Assembly (NCBI GenBank): GCA_021775495.1
Contig: JAJFHT010000254.1
Coordinates: 1-44,960 of the forward strand
Direction of reading: 5' to 3'
Source: Hyphomicrobiales bacterium
GTDB taxonomy: Bacteria > Pseudomonadota > Alphaproteobacteria > Rhizobiales > Rhizobiaceae
DNA length: 44,960 bases
Made by a program: the position numbers and the translations under genes. The notes below the pieces were generated by a model. The model did no database searches, was not told where the DNA came from, and worked only from the letters and a program-made list of their open reading frames with translations. Shown here piece after piece: positions 1-7,921 of the stretch. Each line of letters opens with the position of its first letter. Position 1 is the stretch's first letter.

Positions 1-387
1 CATGGTCAGCGTCGGACCGATCCCAAACGCCATGGATCCGGAGTTCCACATCTCCAGCGTTGCAATCTGCAACATGGTCGCCAGTCCTTGGCCACCATAT
101 TCCTCGGGCCCGGCAAGGGCATTCCAGCCGCCAGCCGTCCAGCGCCGATAAAGTTCGCGCCAGCCTGGAGGCATTGTCACAACGCCGTTTTCAAGCGGCG
201 TTCCATGCGAATCACCAATTTGGTGCAGTGGCGCGATTTCCTCTGATGCGAACTTGCCCGCCTCCTCCAGGATCGCATCAACGAGATCATCCGACAGATT
301 GTTCAGCAGCCCGGACTCCAGCGCCTTGCCCAATCCGGCAACATGTTTGAGCGTGTTTGAAATCTCGTCGACGGGTGCCCGGTACAT
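1..387 (-). CDS. Acyl-CoA dehydrogenase, N-terminal part (runs off window start)
   Basis: The reverse strand reads 129 codons from an ATG at 387 to the window edge with no stop, so the C-terminus lies outside. The start MYRAPVDEISNTLKHVAG, the run LVDAILEEAGKFASEEIAPL and then GGWNALAGPEEYGGQGL followed by MWNSGSMAFGIGPTL match the helical N-terminal domain of the long (about 590-residue) FadE-like acyl-CoA dehydrogenases of proteobacteria. These are flavoenzymes that introduce the alpha-beta double bond in beta-oxidation or branched-chain acyl-CoA breakdown. The FAD and catalytic Glu regions are off-window, so chain-length preference cannot be judged. A palindrome at 470-485, upstream of the start, suggests control by a regulator of acyl-CoA catabolism. 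Confidence 0.9.
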   Translation of the reverse strand, partial: MYRAPVDEISNTLKHVAGLGKALESGLLNNLSDDLVDAILEEAGKFASEEIAPLHQIGDSHGTPLENGVVTMPPGWRELYRRWTAGGWNALAGPEEYGGQGLATMLQIATLEMWNSGSMAFGIGPTLTM

Positions 388-469
388 GATTGGATCCCTG
401 TATTCAGCCGGTTTCGGCGTGGTTTGGTCAATGACCGCCACAGTAATGGCGCTTTCTGCTGCCTTGCTT

Positions 470-485
470 TTTACGTAAACGTCAA
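470..485. promoter_or_regulatory. 16-bp palindrome, possible LiuR-type (MerR family) operator
   Basis: The sequence TTTACGTAAACGTCAA has arms TT-ACGT and ACGT-AA around a 2-base centre, with one mismatched pair. From memory it resembles the ACGT-NN-ACGT palindromes described for LiuR, a MerR-family regulator of branched-chain amino acid and fatty acid catabolism in proteobacteria. It sits about 83 bases upstream of the acyl-CoA dehydrogenase start and a similar distance before the GH25-like gene. The first is the more natural target. No regulator gene is in the window. Confidence 0.45.
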
Positions 486-563
486 TCCAAAGACAAGCGG
501 GCAACAGATGACCTGGAACCAGCGGCACATCGACTCATTGACATCGCGGCGGCACAATGGATC

Positions 564-2288
564 ATGCTCCCAGGCATGATGAAGCATTTACAAGGCAGCC
601 TGCTTTGCATGGCGGTTATGGCTGCCGCGACCTTGTTGGCTGCGGCAGGTGTTCATGCGTCCGATTTTTCGCGGCCCTGGGCGCGGCTTGACCGGGCACT
701 GGTGCTGGATGCCTACGAATACAATTCCATCGACTGGAAGAAGATGACCCGTGACAAGAGGATCGTCGGATTCATCAACAAAGGGTCGGACGGATTACCC
801 CCTGCCTACCGCTGCTCGGGCAATGCCACACAATTGAGGCTATGCCGGGCGTTGTGGCGACGCTACTCCGTGGCGCGCGAACTGTATCAGACGCGAAAAA
901 CCATAGCGAAATCACTCGGGCTGAAATGGGGCGCCTATCATCTCGGACGACCGGGCAACCCGATCGCCCAGGCCGAACATTTCATTGAATTCACCAAACC
1001 GGAGCCGGATGACCTGATTGCGATCGATATCGAGGAAGACAATCCGGAAAAGTGGCTGTCCCTTGAAGACGCCGAACTGTTTGCCAAACATATCTACCGG
1101 CGGCTCGGGCGCTATCCGGTGCTCTATACCAATGGCACCACGGCACGGGCGATCGCCAACCGACGCCATGAACTGCCGCTGCTGTCGCGATTGCCGCTCT
1201 GGTACGCCCGCTACATTCCGGAGATCGATAGGTTTTTCCCAAAGGGCCACTGGGCCAATTATGCCTTATGGCAGTTCAATTCGCAGGCAAATTGCAACGC
1301 ACGACGCTGTCCCTACCGGGTCGCCGGCACCCCATTGGATATCGACGTCAATGTTGCACCAATGACCGTGGACGAATTACGGGCCGTCTGGCCGTTCGGA
1401 GGACTGGTCGGCAGCGGTGCGATCATGCTCGCAAGCATCCCGGTCCCGATCCCGCGCGAACGCGGGCTTGAGGGCGAACCACGGCTGCGTTTCCTGCCGG
1501 TCAAACGGCAAACGCCGGTGATGGTATTGACGGAACAGTATCGGTTGGCGGGCGACCGCTCACAGCCGGAACCGGCAACCGGAGCCGTTCTTGCTGCTCT
1601 GACACAGGCTGGACGCCGTGCGGAGATAAGGCCCGGAGACGGTTCCAGCGCGCACCCGGCCTCGATTTCACAAACTCTGGCGGATGGTACCGACTACGCT
1701 GTTCAGATTCAGCTTGCCGGTGAGTTCTCGAATGAAAAACCGAAGGAATCGGGAACTCTGCTGGCACTGGCGCAATCCTATCGCGACGCCCGCTACAATC
1801 GAGCGGTTCCAACTTCGCAGGACGTCGCCAAGACAAGTATCGCAGCGGCCGATTCCGTGCCGGATTCCGAGGATGCCGAAAACGCGCTGCCGCCGGAAGT
1901 GGTCACGGCCTACAGCCTGGCAGGAAACCGGCGGCCAAGGAAATCGGACTCCCTGGCCGTAGCGACCAGTTCCTCCAACAGCCGTTATGGTTTTGCAACC
2001 ACCCGAACCACGGAGACCGATGACGTCACCGGCCCTGTCGACGAAACAGCGCACCCGGAAACAGCAATCAGTGTCGCCACGATTTTTGCCGAAGACCGGT
2101 TCGCCCTCGCCGACTGCACCCTGCCGCAATCGCCGGCCCTGGCCGGTGGTATCAACACATGCGGAACACTGTCACGCTACATTAGACCGTTTGGCCTCAA
2201 CGCCCCGGCGACACCCGCCTGCCGCCGTGTCCAGGCCATCTGTTCGGCCCGGCTTGATGTCGGGGCTCCGCGCAGATCAGCTTTCTGA
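564..2288 (+). CDS. Secreted GH25 (lysozyme-like) family protein with long C-terminal extension
   Basis: A 574-residue protein. A hydrophobic segment at about residues 8-30 ending in AAGVHA is a signal peptide. Residues about 45-265 look like a GH25 (Lyz-like) barrel: an early VLDAYEYNSIDW strand, GAYHLGRP, then the acidic strand end DLIAIDIEED, which fits the DxE catalytic region of GH25 muramidases, and later YPVLYTNG, LWYARY and ALWQFNS. The remaining 300 or so residues are rich in Ala, Thr, Pro and Ser with no domain I recognise, and carry four cysteines in the last 60 residues. GH25 enzymes cut the MurNAc-GlcNAc bond of peptidoglycan, but activity here is inferred from fold features only. 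In-frame ATGs at 576 and 579 would give a more typical signal peptide (MKHLQGSLLC), so the start is uncertain. It converges with purD. Confidence 0.75.
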   Translation: MLPGMMKHLQGSLLCMAVMAAATLLAAAGVHASDFSRPWARLDRALVLDAYEYNSIDWKKMTRDKRIVGFINKGSDGLPPAYRCSGNATQLRLCRALWRRYSVARELYQTRKTIAKSLGLKWGAYHLGRPGNPIAQAEHFIEFTKPEPDDLIAIDIEEDNPEKWLSLEDAELFAKHIYRRLGRYPVLYTNGTTARAIANRRHELPLLSRLPLWYARYIPEIDRFFPKGHWANYALWQFNSQANCNARRCPYRVAGTPLDIDVNVAPMTVDELRAVWPFGGLVGSGAIMLASIPVPIPRERGLEGEPRLRFLPVKRQTPVMVLTEQYRLAGDRSQPEPATGAVLAALTQAGRRAEIRPGDGSSAHPASISQTLADGTDYAVQIQLAGEFSNEKPKESGTLLALAQSYRDARYNRAVPTSQDVAKTSIAAADSVPDSEDAENALPPEVVTAYSLAGNRRPRKSDSLAVATSSSNSRYGFATTRTTETDDVTGPVDETAHPETAISVATIFAEDRFALADCTLPQSPALAGGINTCGTLSRYIRPFGLNAPATPACRRVQAICSARLDVGAPRRSAF

Positions 2289-2365
2289 CTGAATCAATAA
2301 ATCCACGTAAAGCACTATTTTCAAACGATTCTTGCTGGCTGTTTCGAAACTGATCTTGGCGTAGT

Positions 2366-3628
2366 TCACACGGCACGCCAGCCAATGTCACGGCGGCAGA
2401 ATCCGTCCGGCCAGTCAACGGCGTCAACCGCTGCATAGGCTCGCTGCCGGGCATCGGCGACGGTCTTTCCCATCGCCGTGATACCAAGAACACGTCCACC
2501 ATCGGCGACAAGCGTGCCATCGTTCATCGCCGTTCCGGCGTGGAAAATCTCAAGCTCATCTTCGACATCGAGGCTTTCGGGAATGTTGATGACACCACCC
2601 TTCCTGGGTGTTCCGGGATACCCTTTTGCCGCCATGACAACGCACAATGCGACCTTGTCGTGCCAGCTGACGGACATTGACTCCAGTGCACCTTCGGCCG
2701 CGCCTTTCATCAGCAAAAGGATGTCATCCTTCATGCGCATCATCAGCACCTGACACTCCGGATCACCAAAGCGGGTATTGTATTCGATCAATTTCGGGCC
2801 ATCATCCGAAACCATCAGCCCTGCGTAGAGCACGCCGGTGAAGGGTGCGCCCATCTCGGCCATGCCGCGCATGGTCGGTTCGATGATCTGCCGCATGGTC
2901 TGGGCAATGCGTTCCGGCGTCATGACAGGCGCCGGCGAATAGGCGCCCATGCCGCCGGTATTGGGTCCGGTATCGCCGTCTCCGACACGTTTGTGATCCT
3001 GCGCCGTTGCCAGCGGAAGTGCGGTCTTGCCGTCGCAGAGACAGAAGAAACTGGCCTCCTCGCCTTCCAGGAAAGCCTCGACAACCACTTCAGCGCCGGC
3101 ATCGCCGAACGCGCCCTCAAAACAATCGTCGATGGCCTCCAATGCCTGACCCAGTTCGGTTGCCACGACAACGCCCTTGCCGGCCGCAAGTCCATCAGCC
3201 TTGATGACGATCGGCACGCCCTTCTCGCGCACATAATTCCTGGCTTTCGGCGCATTGTTGAATCGCTGATAATCCGCGGTTGGAATGTCGTACTTCGCGC
3301 AGAGGTCCTTGGTGAATCCCTTCGAGCCTTCCAGCTGAGCCGCGGCAGCACACGGCCCGAAGACACCAATCCCAGCATCTGTCAGGACATCCGTCAAGCC
3401 GGCCACCAGCGGCGCTTCCGGACCGATGACAACGAGATCGATGTTCCTTTCGCGGCAGAATGCCAGAACGGCCTCATGATCTTCAACATTGAGCGGAACA
3501 CAGCTTGCCGAGCCGGAAATTCCAGGATTTCCGGGCGCGCAAAATAACTTAGTCAGAACCGGAGAAGCTGCGATTTTCCAGGCCAGCGCATGCTCGCGAC
3601 CGCCGGAGCCGATAAGCAGTACATTCAT
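2366..3628 (-). CDS. purD: Phosphoribosylamine--glycine ligase (GAR synthetase)
   Basis: The 420-residue product has the full PurD architecture. It begins [18 protein letters not shown] (N-terminal nucleotide-like domain), continues with [16 protein letters not shown], then the ATP-grasp region including [32 protein letters not shown] and [15 protein letters not shown], and ends with the C-domain. The length is normal for the family. The enzyme joins glycine to 5-phosphoribosylamine using ATP in cytoplasmic de novo purine synthesis. It lies downstream of selO on the same strand with about 70 bases between. No purine riboswitch is evident in that gap. Confidence 0.97.
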   Translation of the reverse strand: MNVLLIGSGGREHALAWKIAASPVLTKLFCAPGNPGISGSASCVPLNVEDHEAVLAFCRERNIDLVVIGPEAPLVAGLTDVLTDAGIGVFGPCAAAAQLEGSKGFTKDLCAKYDIPTADYQRFNNAPKARNYVREKGVPIVIKADGLAAGKGVVVATELGQALEAIDDCFEGAFGDAGAEVVVEAFLEGEEASFFCLCDGKTALPLATAQDHKRVGDGDTGPNTGGMGAYSPAPVMTPERIAQTMRQIIEPTMRGMAEMGAPFTGVLYAGLMVSDDGPKLIEYNTRFGDPECQVLMMRMKDDILLLMKGAAEGALESMSVSWHDKVALCVVMAAKGYPGTPRKGGVINIPESLDVEDELEIFHAGTAMNDGTLVADGGRVLGITAMGKTVADARQRAYAAVDAVDWPDGFCRRDIGWRAV

Positions 3629-3697
3629 GGTACGCCTTCCCTGCCTTGTATGTCGGTTGGTTAGGCCGCCAGTTCTGCAAGGTCAAGCGGACGCACT

Positions 3698-5209
3698 TCA
3701 CGTCCCACAGAAGGTTCGGTGGACAATCTCGGTCTGTTCCGGTGCATTGGAATAGGCCGCAAAATCCGGTTGATCATCATAGGGTTTTTCAAGAACCGAT
3801 ACCAGTTCGTGAAACGGCTGGAAGTCCGAATTTTCCACCGCAGCATTGATCACCGCCTCAATCCGGTGATTGCGTGGGATGAAGGCCGGATTGACCGCGC
3901 GCATGGCGGCCTTGCGCGTTTCCCCGGTAACGTTCTCCAGTTGAAGCCGCCGCCGCCATTTCCTGGCCCACACATCAAAGGCCTGCGGATCGCTGAAGCG
4001 GCTCCTGATCGATTCGTCCGCCTCGATGGAGATATCGGGATCGGCAGCGGCGCCGTCACACAACGCCCGAAAAGTCTGGGTAAAATCCGCACGATTATCC
4101 ACCATGCGCTCAAGCAGGTCCTGCAACAAGGCATCATCACCTTCCTGTTCGCTGACAAGACCGATCTTGCCCCGCATCGCATTTCGGCGGGCACTGCCGA
4201 TGAGACCCGGAAAGGCATCGACAGCCGCCTGGGCTTCGGCCACGGCCGTTTCATCATCGGCAGCGAGCAACGGCAACAATGCCTGCGCCAGGCAGGCCAG
4301 GTTCCAATGGGCGATATAGGGCTGGTTGACATAGGCGTATCGGCCGGCCCGGTCTATCGAACTGAAAACCGTCTCCGGATGATAGGCATCCATGAACGCA
4401 CAAGGGCCGTAGTCGATGGTTTCGCAGGCCACCGACATATTGTCCGTGTTCATCACGCCATGAATGAAACCGACACGCATCCACTGCGCAACCAGGACCG
4501 ACTGGCCGGCAACGACGGCATCGAGAAAGGCGCGGTACGGATTCTCCGCCTCTGCGCATTCGGGGAAAATCCGCGCGATCACGTGATCAGCCAGCAACTG
4601 CATGGCCTCGACGTCGCGCCGCGCCGCGAAATACTGAAATGTGCCGACCCGTACCAGACTGCGGGCAACGCGGGTCAGAACGGCTCCCGGAACGATCGTT
4701 TCGCGCCAGATCATCTCACCAGTGGTGACCGCCGCCAGCGAGCGTGTCGTCGGTACGCCGAGAGCGTACATGGCTTCGCTGACAATATATTCGCGCAACA
4801 CCGGTCCGATCCAGGCACGACCGTCGCCAATGCCGGAAAACGGCGTTCGTCCGGAGCCTTTCAGTTGAATATCGCGCCGCATTCCGTCCTTACCGACGAC
4901 TTCGCCCAGAAGGATTGCCCGCCCGTCGCCAAGCTGCGGTACAAAGTTACCGAACTGATGGCCGGCATAGGCCATGGCAAGAGGTTCGGAGCTTTCAGGT
5001 ACCTGGTTGCCGGCGAGCACATCGACACCCTGCGCTGAGGTCAGCACTTCGGGATCAAGGTTCAGCAGGTTCGAAAGTTGATGGTTCAACCGTATCAGTT
5101 GCGGCGCGTTCACCGGTGTCGGCGCCAGCCGGGCGAAAAAGCGTTCCGGCAGCCGCGCGTAACTGTTCTCCAGTCCGAGTGCTATTGGCAATGTGTCAAT
5201 GGCCGGCAT
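3698..5209 (-). CDS. selO: SelO/YdiU family protein AMPylator (pseudokinase fold)
   Basis: Starting at the ATG at 5209 (MPAIDTLPIALGLENSYARL) gives 503 residues, the usual size for bacterial SelO. An upstream in-frame ATG at 5329 would run deep into the preceding phosphodiesterase gene and is rejected. Family motifs are clear: YAGHQFGNFVPQLGDGRA, the lysine strand IQLKGSGRTPFSGIGDGRA, SEAMYALGVPTTRSLA and the metal-binding GVMNTDNMSV followed by DYGPCAFMD. SelO enzymes transfer AMP from ATP to Ser/Thr/Tyr of target proteins, in E. coli linked to redox homeostasis. The C-terminus ends RTFCGT, a single cysteine near the end. It starts 13 bases after the phosphodiesterase stop, so co-transcription is likely. 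Confidence 0.95.
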   Translation of the reverse strand: MPAIDTLPIALGLENSYARLPERFFARLAPTPVNAPQLIRLNHQLSNLLNLDPEVLTSAQGVDVLAGNQVPESSEPLAMAYAGHQFGNFVPQLGDGRAILLGEVVGKDGMRRDIQLKGSGRTPFSGIGDGRAWIGPVLREYIVSEAMYALGVPTTRSLAAVTTGEMIWRETIVPGAVLTRVARSLVRVGTFQYFAARRDVEAMQLLADHVIARIFPECAEAENPYRAFLDAVVAGQSVLVAQWMRVGFIHGVMNTDNMSVACETIDYGPCAFMDAYHPETVFSSIDRAGRYAYVNQPYIAHWNLACLAQALLPLLAADDETAVAEAQAAVDAFPGLIGSARRNAMRGKIGLVSEQEGDDALLQDLLERMVDNRADFTQTFRALCDGAAADPDISIEADESIRSRFSDPQAFDVWARKWRRRLQLENVTGETRKAAMRAVNPAFIPRNHRIEAVINAAVENSDFQPFHELVSVLEKPYDDQPDFAAYSNAPEQTEIVHRTFCGT

Positions 5210-5222
5210 CAGACTGCAGCCC

Positions 5223-6215
5223 TCACAGATCGACCTTTGTGGCCATCGGCAAAGAGAGACCCTTTTCCCGCATGACCGCCCGCAACCGGTCGGGATAGTC
5301 GGTGATGATACCGTCCACACCCATTTCAATCAGCGCTTTCATGTCCACCTCGTCATTTACCGTCCATACAACCACCTGAAGGCCGAGTTTTTGTGCCTCC
5401 GTCACTTCAGCCTTGTCGATGTCACGGAAAAACGGCGACCAGACGGCACCACCGGCAGCCTCGATCAGCCGAGGGACGCTGCCACCATGGGCGCCGATGT
5501 CAAACCCCGCTGTCCAGGGAGACGGTCCCTCCCCCTGCTTGCCGACATTGTCGAGCCAATCCTGCTGCGCCGTCAGGTAAACCGTTGGCAGTTCCGGCGC
5601 GATGCGCTGAACAACCTGCAATGTTCTCCAGTCAAATGACTGAACCGCGGTTCGGTCTTCAAATCCGTTGCGCTTGATGACATCAACCAGCGCACGGGCA
5701 AATTCCTCCGGATCGACGGTAAGCTCTGTTTTGAACGGATTGATCTTGGTCTCGATATTGAACCTGACCGTTTCATTGCCGGACTTGCGAACCAGCTCGA
5801 AAACCTGATCCAGCGAGGGAATTCTGGTGCCGTCAACCGGTTTCTGCTTGCCGAACCGTTTTGCCATGCGGGACATCGGGTCGATCCGCCCGACGTCGAA
5901 TTTCGACAGCTCGGCAAAATTTAGGGCGTTAATAGCGGGCGGCTGTTCGGTCAGCCATTTGCCATCGCCGGTCCGTGTGATTGCCGGTTCAAGACGTTGG
6001 TTGTGAGCAACGACCACCCGACCGTCGCGGGTCACGCCGGTATCCAGTTCAAGTGTCGTCACGCCGATCGAAAGTGCATGGGCGAATGCCGGCAGCGTGT
6101 TTTCGGGCAAAAGCCCCCGGGCGCCACGGTGCCCTTGCAAGTCGAACTCGCCCGCCACAGCCGGAACACTGATGGCCAGCAACAGGCTCATCGCAGCAAC
6201 AAAACATGACCTCAT
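5223..6215 (-). CDS. Secreted glycerophosphodiester phosphodiesterase (GlpQ/UgpQ family)
   Basis: The start at 6215 is chosen because GGAG lies about ten bases upstream and the next residues (MRSCFVAAMSLLLAISVPAVAGEF) form a signal peptide. This gives 330 residues. Immediately after it comes the GDPD active-site strand LQGHRGARGLLPENTLPAF, with the catalytic HRG and the metal-ligand TLELDTGVTRDG, then VVAHN with the second catalytic His, and later FNIETKIN and VVWTVNDEVDM with IITDYPDRL at the end. The enzyme hydrolyses deacylated phospholipids (glycerophosphodiesters) to glycerol-3-phosphate plus alcohol, here in the periplasm. It diverges from ugpBAEC, which would import the product. A perfect inverted repeat overlaps its ribosome-binding region. 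Confidence 0.93.
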   Translation of the reverse strand: MRSCFVAAMSLLLAISVPAVAGEFDLQGHRGARGLLPENTLPAFAHALSIGVTTLELDTGVTRDGRVVVAHNQRLEPAITRTGDGKWLTEQPPAINALNFAELSKFDVGRIDPMSRMAKRFGKQKPVDGTRIPSLDQVFELVRKSGNETVRFNIETKINPFKTELTVDPEEFARALVDVIKRNGFEDRTAVQSFDWRTLQVVQRIAPELPTVYLTAQQDWLDNVGKQGEGPSPWTAGFDIGAHGGSVPRLIEAAGGAVWSPFFRDIDKAEVTEAQKLGLQVVVWTVNDEVDMKALIEMGVDGIITDYPDRLRAVMREKGLSLPMATKVDL

Positions 6216-6227
6216 GGGGCAATTCTC

Positions 6228-6245
6228 CGATATGCCGACATATCG
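6228..6245 (-). promoter_or_regulatory. Perfect 7-bp inverted repeat at the phosphodiesterase ribosome-binding site
   Basis: On the plus strand the arms CGATATG and CATATCG flank CCGA, a perfect repeat with a 4-base centre. On the transcript of the minus-strand gene the last base of the stem is the first G of the GGAGA ribosome-binding sequence. It could be an operator or an mRNA hairpin that limits ribosome access. Either role is inference. Confidence 0.5.
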
Positions 6246-6466
6246 CACCGGGTCTTGGCGACATGGATTGACGAAAATGCAAAAATTTCACGCTGGCTAC
6301 ATCCAATTCAATTTGGGGCAGCGCCGGCGGGAAACAAGAGACCGCACCTTCAATCTGACAAGCGATCGTTGAGTTGTCCACCGGTTCACTTGCCGGCTTT
6401 GCAATGGCCGGACAATTGCGTATGGTTTTTGCATGGTGCCTCTGGGAGGAGCCCTGCTTCAGTTGT

Positions 6467-6493
6467 TTCTGTTGTCATCAAACCGCAACAGAA
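6467..6493 (+). promoter_or_regulatory. 8-bp inverted repeat in the ugpB leader
   Basis: The arms TTCTGTTG and CAACAGAA pair perfectly around an 11-base centre, ending about 41 bases before the ugpB ATG. It could be an operator for a dimeric regulator (LacI- or GntR-type are common for carbohydrate ABC operons) or a leader hairpin. No regulator gene is adjacent. Confidence 0.4.
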
Positions 6494-6534
6494 GCCGCGT
6501 AGCCCGTGCAGGTCCGTAAATTTAGGAGACAGTA

Positions 6535-7842
6535 ATGACTATAAAGAGTGTGATCGCAGCAGGTGTGTTCGGAGCGTCAATGACGCTGTCGAGCTTCGCA
6601 TCGGCTGAAACGGAAATACAGTGGTGGCACGCAATGGGTGGCAGACTTGGTGAAGTCGTCAACGAAATTGCCGATAAATACAATGCCAGCCAGGGTACCT
6701 ACAAGCTCGTCGCGACCTACAAAGGTGGCTATGAGGACACGATGACGGCTGGTATTGCCGCGTTCCGCGCCAAACAGCAGCCACACCTGATCCAGATTTT
6801 TGACGCCGGCGCAGCAACGATCATCAATGCCAAAGGCGCTACCGTTCCGGTCGCCGACCTGATGGCCAATCAGGGCAAGGGATTCAACATCGAAGACTAC
6901 ATCTCCGGTGTGCGTTATTTCTACGCCGATTCGGACGGCAAGATGATCGGCATGCCGTTCAACAGTTCAACACCGCTGCTGTATTACAACAAGGATGCCT
7001 TTGCCAAAGCCGGCATCGACAATCCGCCGAAGACCTGGGAAGAGCTTGAAGCCATCGCGCCGAAGCTCAAGGAAGCCGGTTTCACCGCACTGGCGCAAAG
7101 CCACAGCCCTTGGATTTTCTCCGAGAATTTCCACAGCCGTCACAACATCCAGATGGCGACCGAAAACAACGGCTATGACAGCACTGATGTCAAGATCCTC
7201 TACAATAATCCTGAGATGATCATGCATTGGACCAAGGTGAAGGAATGGCTCGACAAGGGCTGGTATGGCTATTATGGCCGCGCCTGGGGTGACAATCAGG
7301 ACGCCTTCATTCAGGAAAAAGTCGCCATGTGGCTCGGATCATCCGGCTCGTTTGGCGGCCTGACAAAAAGTGCCAAGTTCAAATTCGGCACGTCGTTCCT
7401 GCCCTATTGGGAAAGCATCACGAAAGAACCGAAGGGCACGTTTATCGGCGGCGCTTCGCTGTTTGCAATGTCAGGCCACGACGAAGAATCCTACAAAGGC
7501 GTAGCAGACTTCCTGGGATTTCTGACCAGCCCGGACATGCAGTATTTCTGGCATAAGGAAACCGGCTATGTGCCGATCACCAACGCTGCCTATGACCTTG
7601 CCAAGAGCGACGGTTATTACGAAACCACGCCGGACGCTGAAATCGGTATTTTGCAGCTGAGCCAGCCGGCTGGTGATTGGACCAAGGGTTATCGCCTCGG
7701 ATATTATGTCCAGATCCGCGAAGTGATGTACAAACATTACGACAACATCTTCTCCGGCGACTCATCGGTTGAGGATGCGTTCAAGGCGATCGAAGAGGAA
7801 AGCAACGCACTGCTTGCGCGCTTCCATTCGACCTACAAATGA
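6535..7842 (+). CDS. ugpB: UgpB-like sn-glycerol-3-phosphate / glycerophosphodiester binding protein
   Basis: A 435-residue periplasmic binding protein with signal peptide (to about residue 24, FASAET) and a GGAG ribosome-binding site 8 bases before ATG. It follows E. coli UgpB closely along its length: IQWWHAMGGRLGEVVNEIA, TYKGGYEDTMTAGIAAFR, PFNSSTPLLYYNKDAF, PKTWEEL, FIGGASLFAMSGHD, HKETGYVPITNAAYDL and TKGYRLGYYVQIRE. In the ligand-site region the E. coli segment with two tryptophans (SGWQGWIQLEN) reads HSPWIFSEN here, so one of the pair is absent. Substrate may therefore differ from plain glycerol-3-phosphate. The divergent secreted phosphodiesterase supports a glycerophosphodiester role. 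It is the first gene of the operon. Confidence 0.88.
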   Translation: MTIKSVIAAGVFGASMTLSSFASAETEIQWWHAMGGRLGEVVNEIADKYNASQGTYKLVATYKGGYEDTMTAGIAAFRAKQQPHLIQIFDAGAATIINAKGATVPVADLMANQGKGFNIEDYISGVRYFYADSDGKMIGMPFNSSTPLLYYNKDAFAKAGIDNPPKTWEELEAIAPKLKEAGFTALAQSHSPWIFSENFHSRHNIQMATENNGYDSTDVKILYNNPEMIMHWTKVKEWLDKGWYGYYGRAWGDNQDAFIQEKVAMWLGSSGSFGGLTKSAKFKFGTSFLPYWESITKEPKGTFIGGASLFAMSGHDEESYKGVADFLGFLTSPDMQYFWHKETGYVPITNAAYDLAKSDGYYETTPDAEIGILQLSQPAGDWTKGYRLGYYVQIREVMYKHYDNIFSGDSSVEDAFKAIEEESNALLARFHSTYK

Positions 7843-7849
7843 TTTGACG

Positions 7850-7880
7850 CGACCGGCGGCGGTTCATCTGCCGCCGGTCG
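7850..7880 (+). repeat. Intercistronic hairpin between ugpB and ugpA
   Basis: The arms CGACCGGCGGC and GCCGCCGGTCG are perfect 11-bp complements around a 9-base loop. No T-run follows. Such GC-rich hairpins after binding-protein genes commonly protect the upstream mRNA from 3' decay, so that the binding protein is made in excess over the permeases. That role is inferred from position. Confidence 0.75.
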
Positions 7881-7921
7881 ACCATTTAAACTATTTGATT
7901 TGAAACGGCGGGCAACGGACG

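Larger units (their letters stand above)
6216..6534. other. Divergent intergenic region between phosphodiesterase gene and ugpB
   Basis: This 319-base gap must hold the promoters of both the minus-strand phosphodiesterase and the plus-strand ugp operon. Two inverted repeats stand out, one next to each gene (6228-6245 and 6467-6493). I see no convincing pair of CTGTCAT-type Pho-box repeats and no clean sigma-70 promoter for either side. No small open frame with a good ribosome-binding site is evident. Confidence 0.6.

Noticed and set aside
3629-3697. Possible purine riboswitch before purD
   Set aside because: The 69-base gap is too short and lacks the conserved junction elements of the purine aptamer.
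3719-5038. Long open frame (439 codons) on the plus strand opposite selO
   Set aside because: Antisense to a gene with clear SelO motifs; composition is Arg/His/Gly-rich without domains, as expected for an antisense shadow.
5209-5329. Upstream ATG that would extend SelO by 40 residues
   Set aside because: The extension overlaps the phosphodiesterase coding end by about 100 bases and its residues do not resemble SelO N-termini; the ATG at 5209 gives the normal start.
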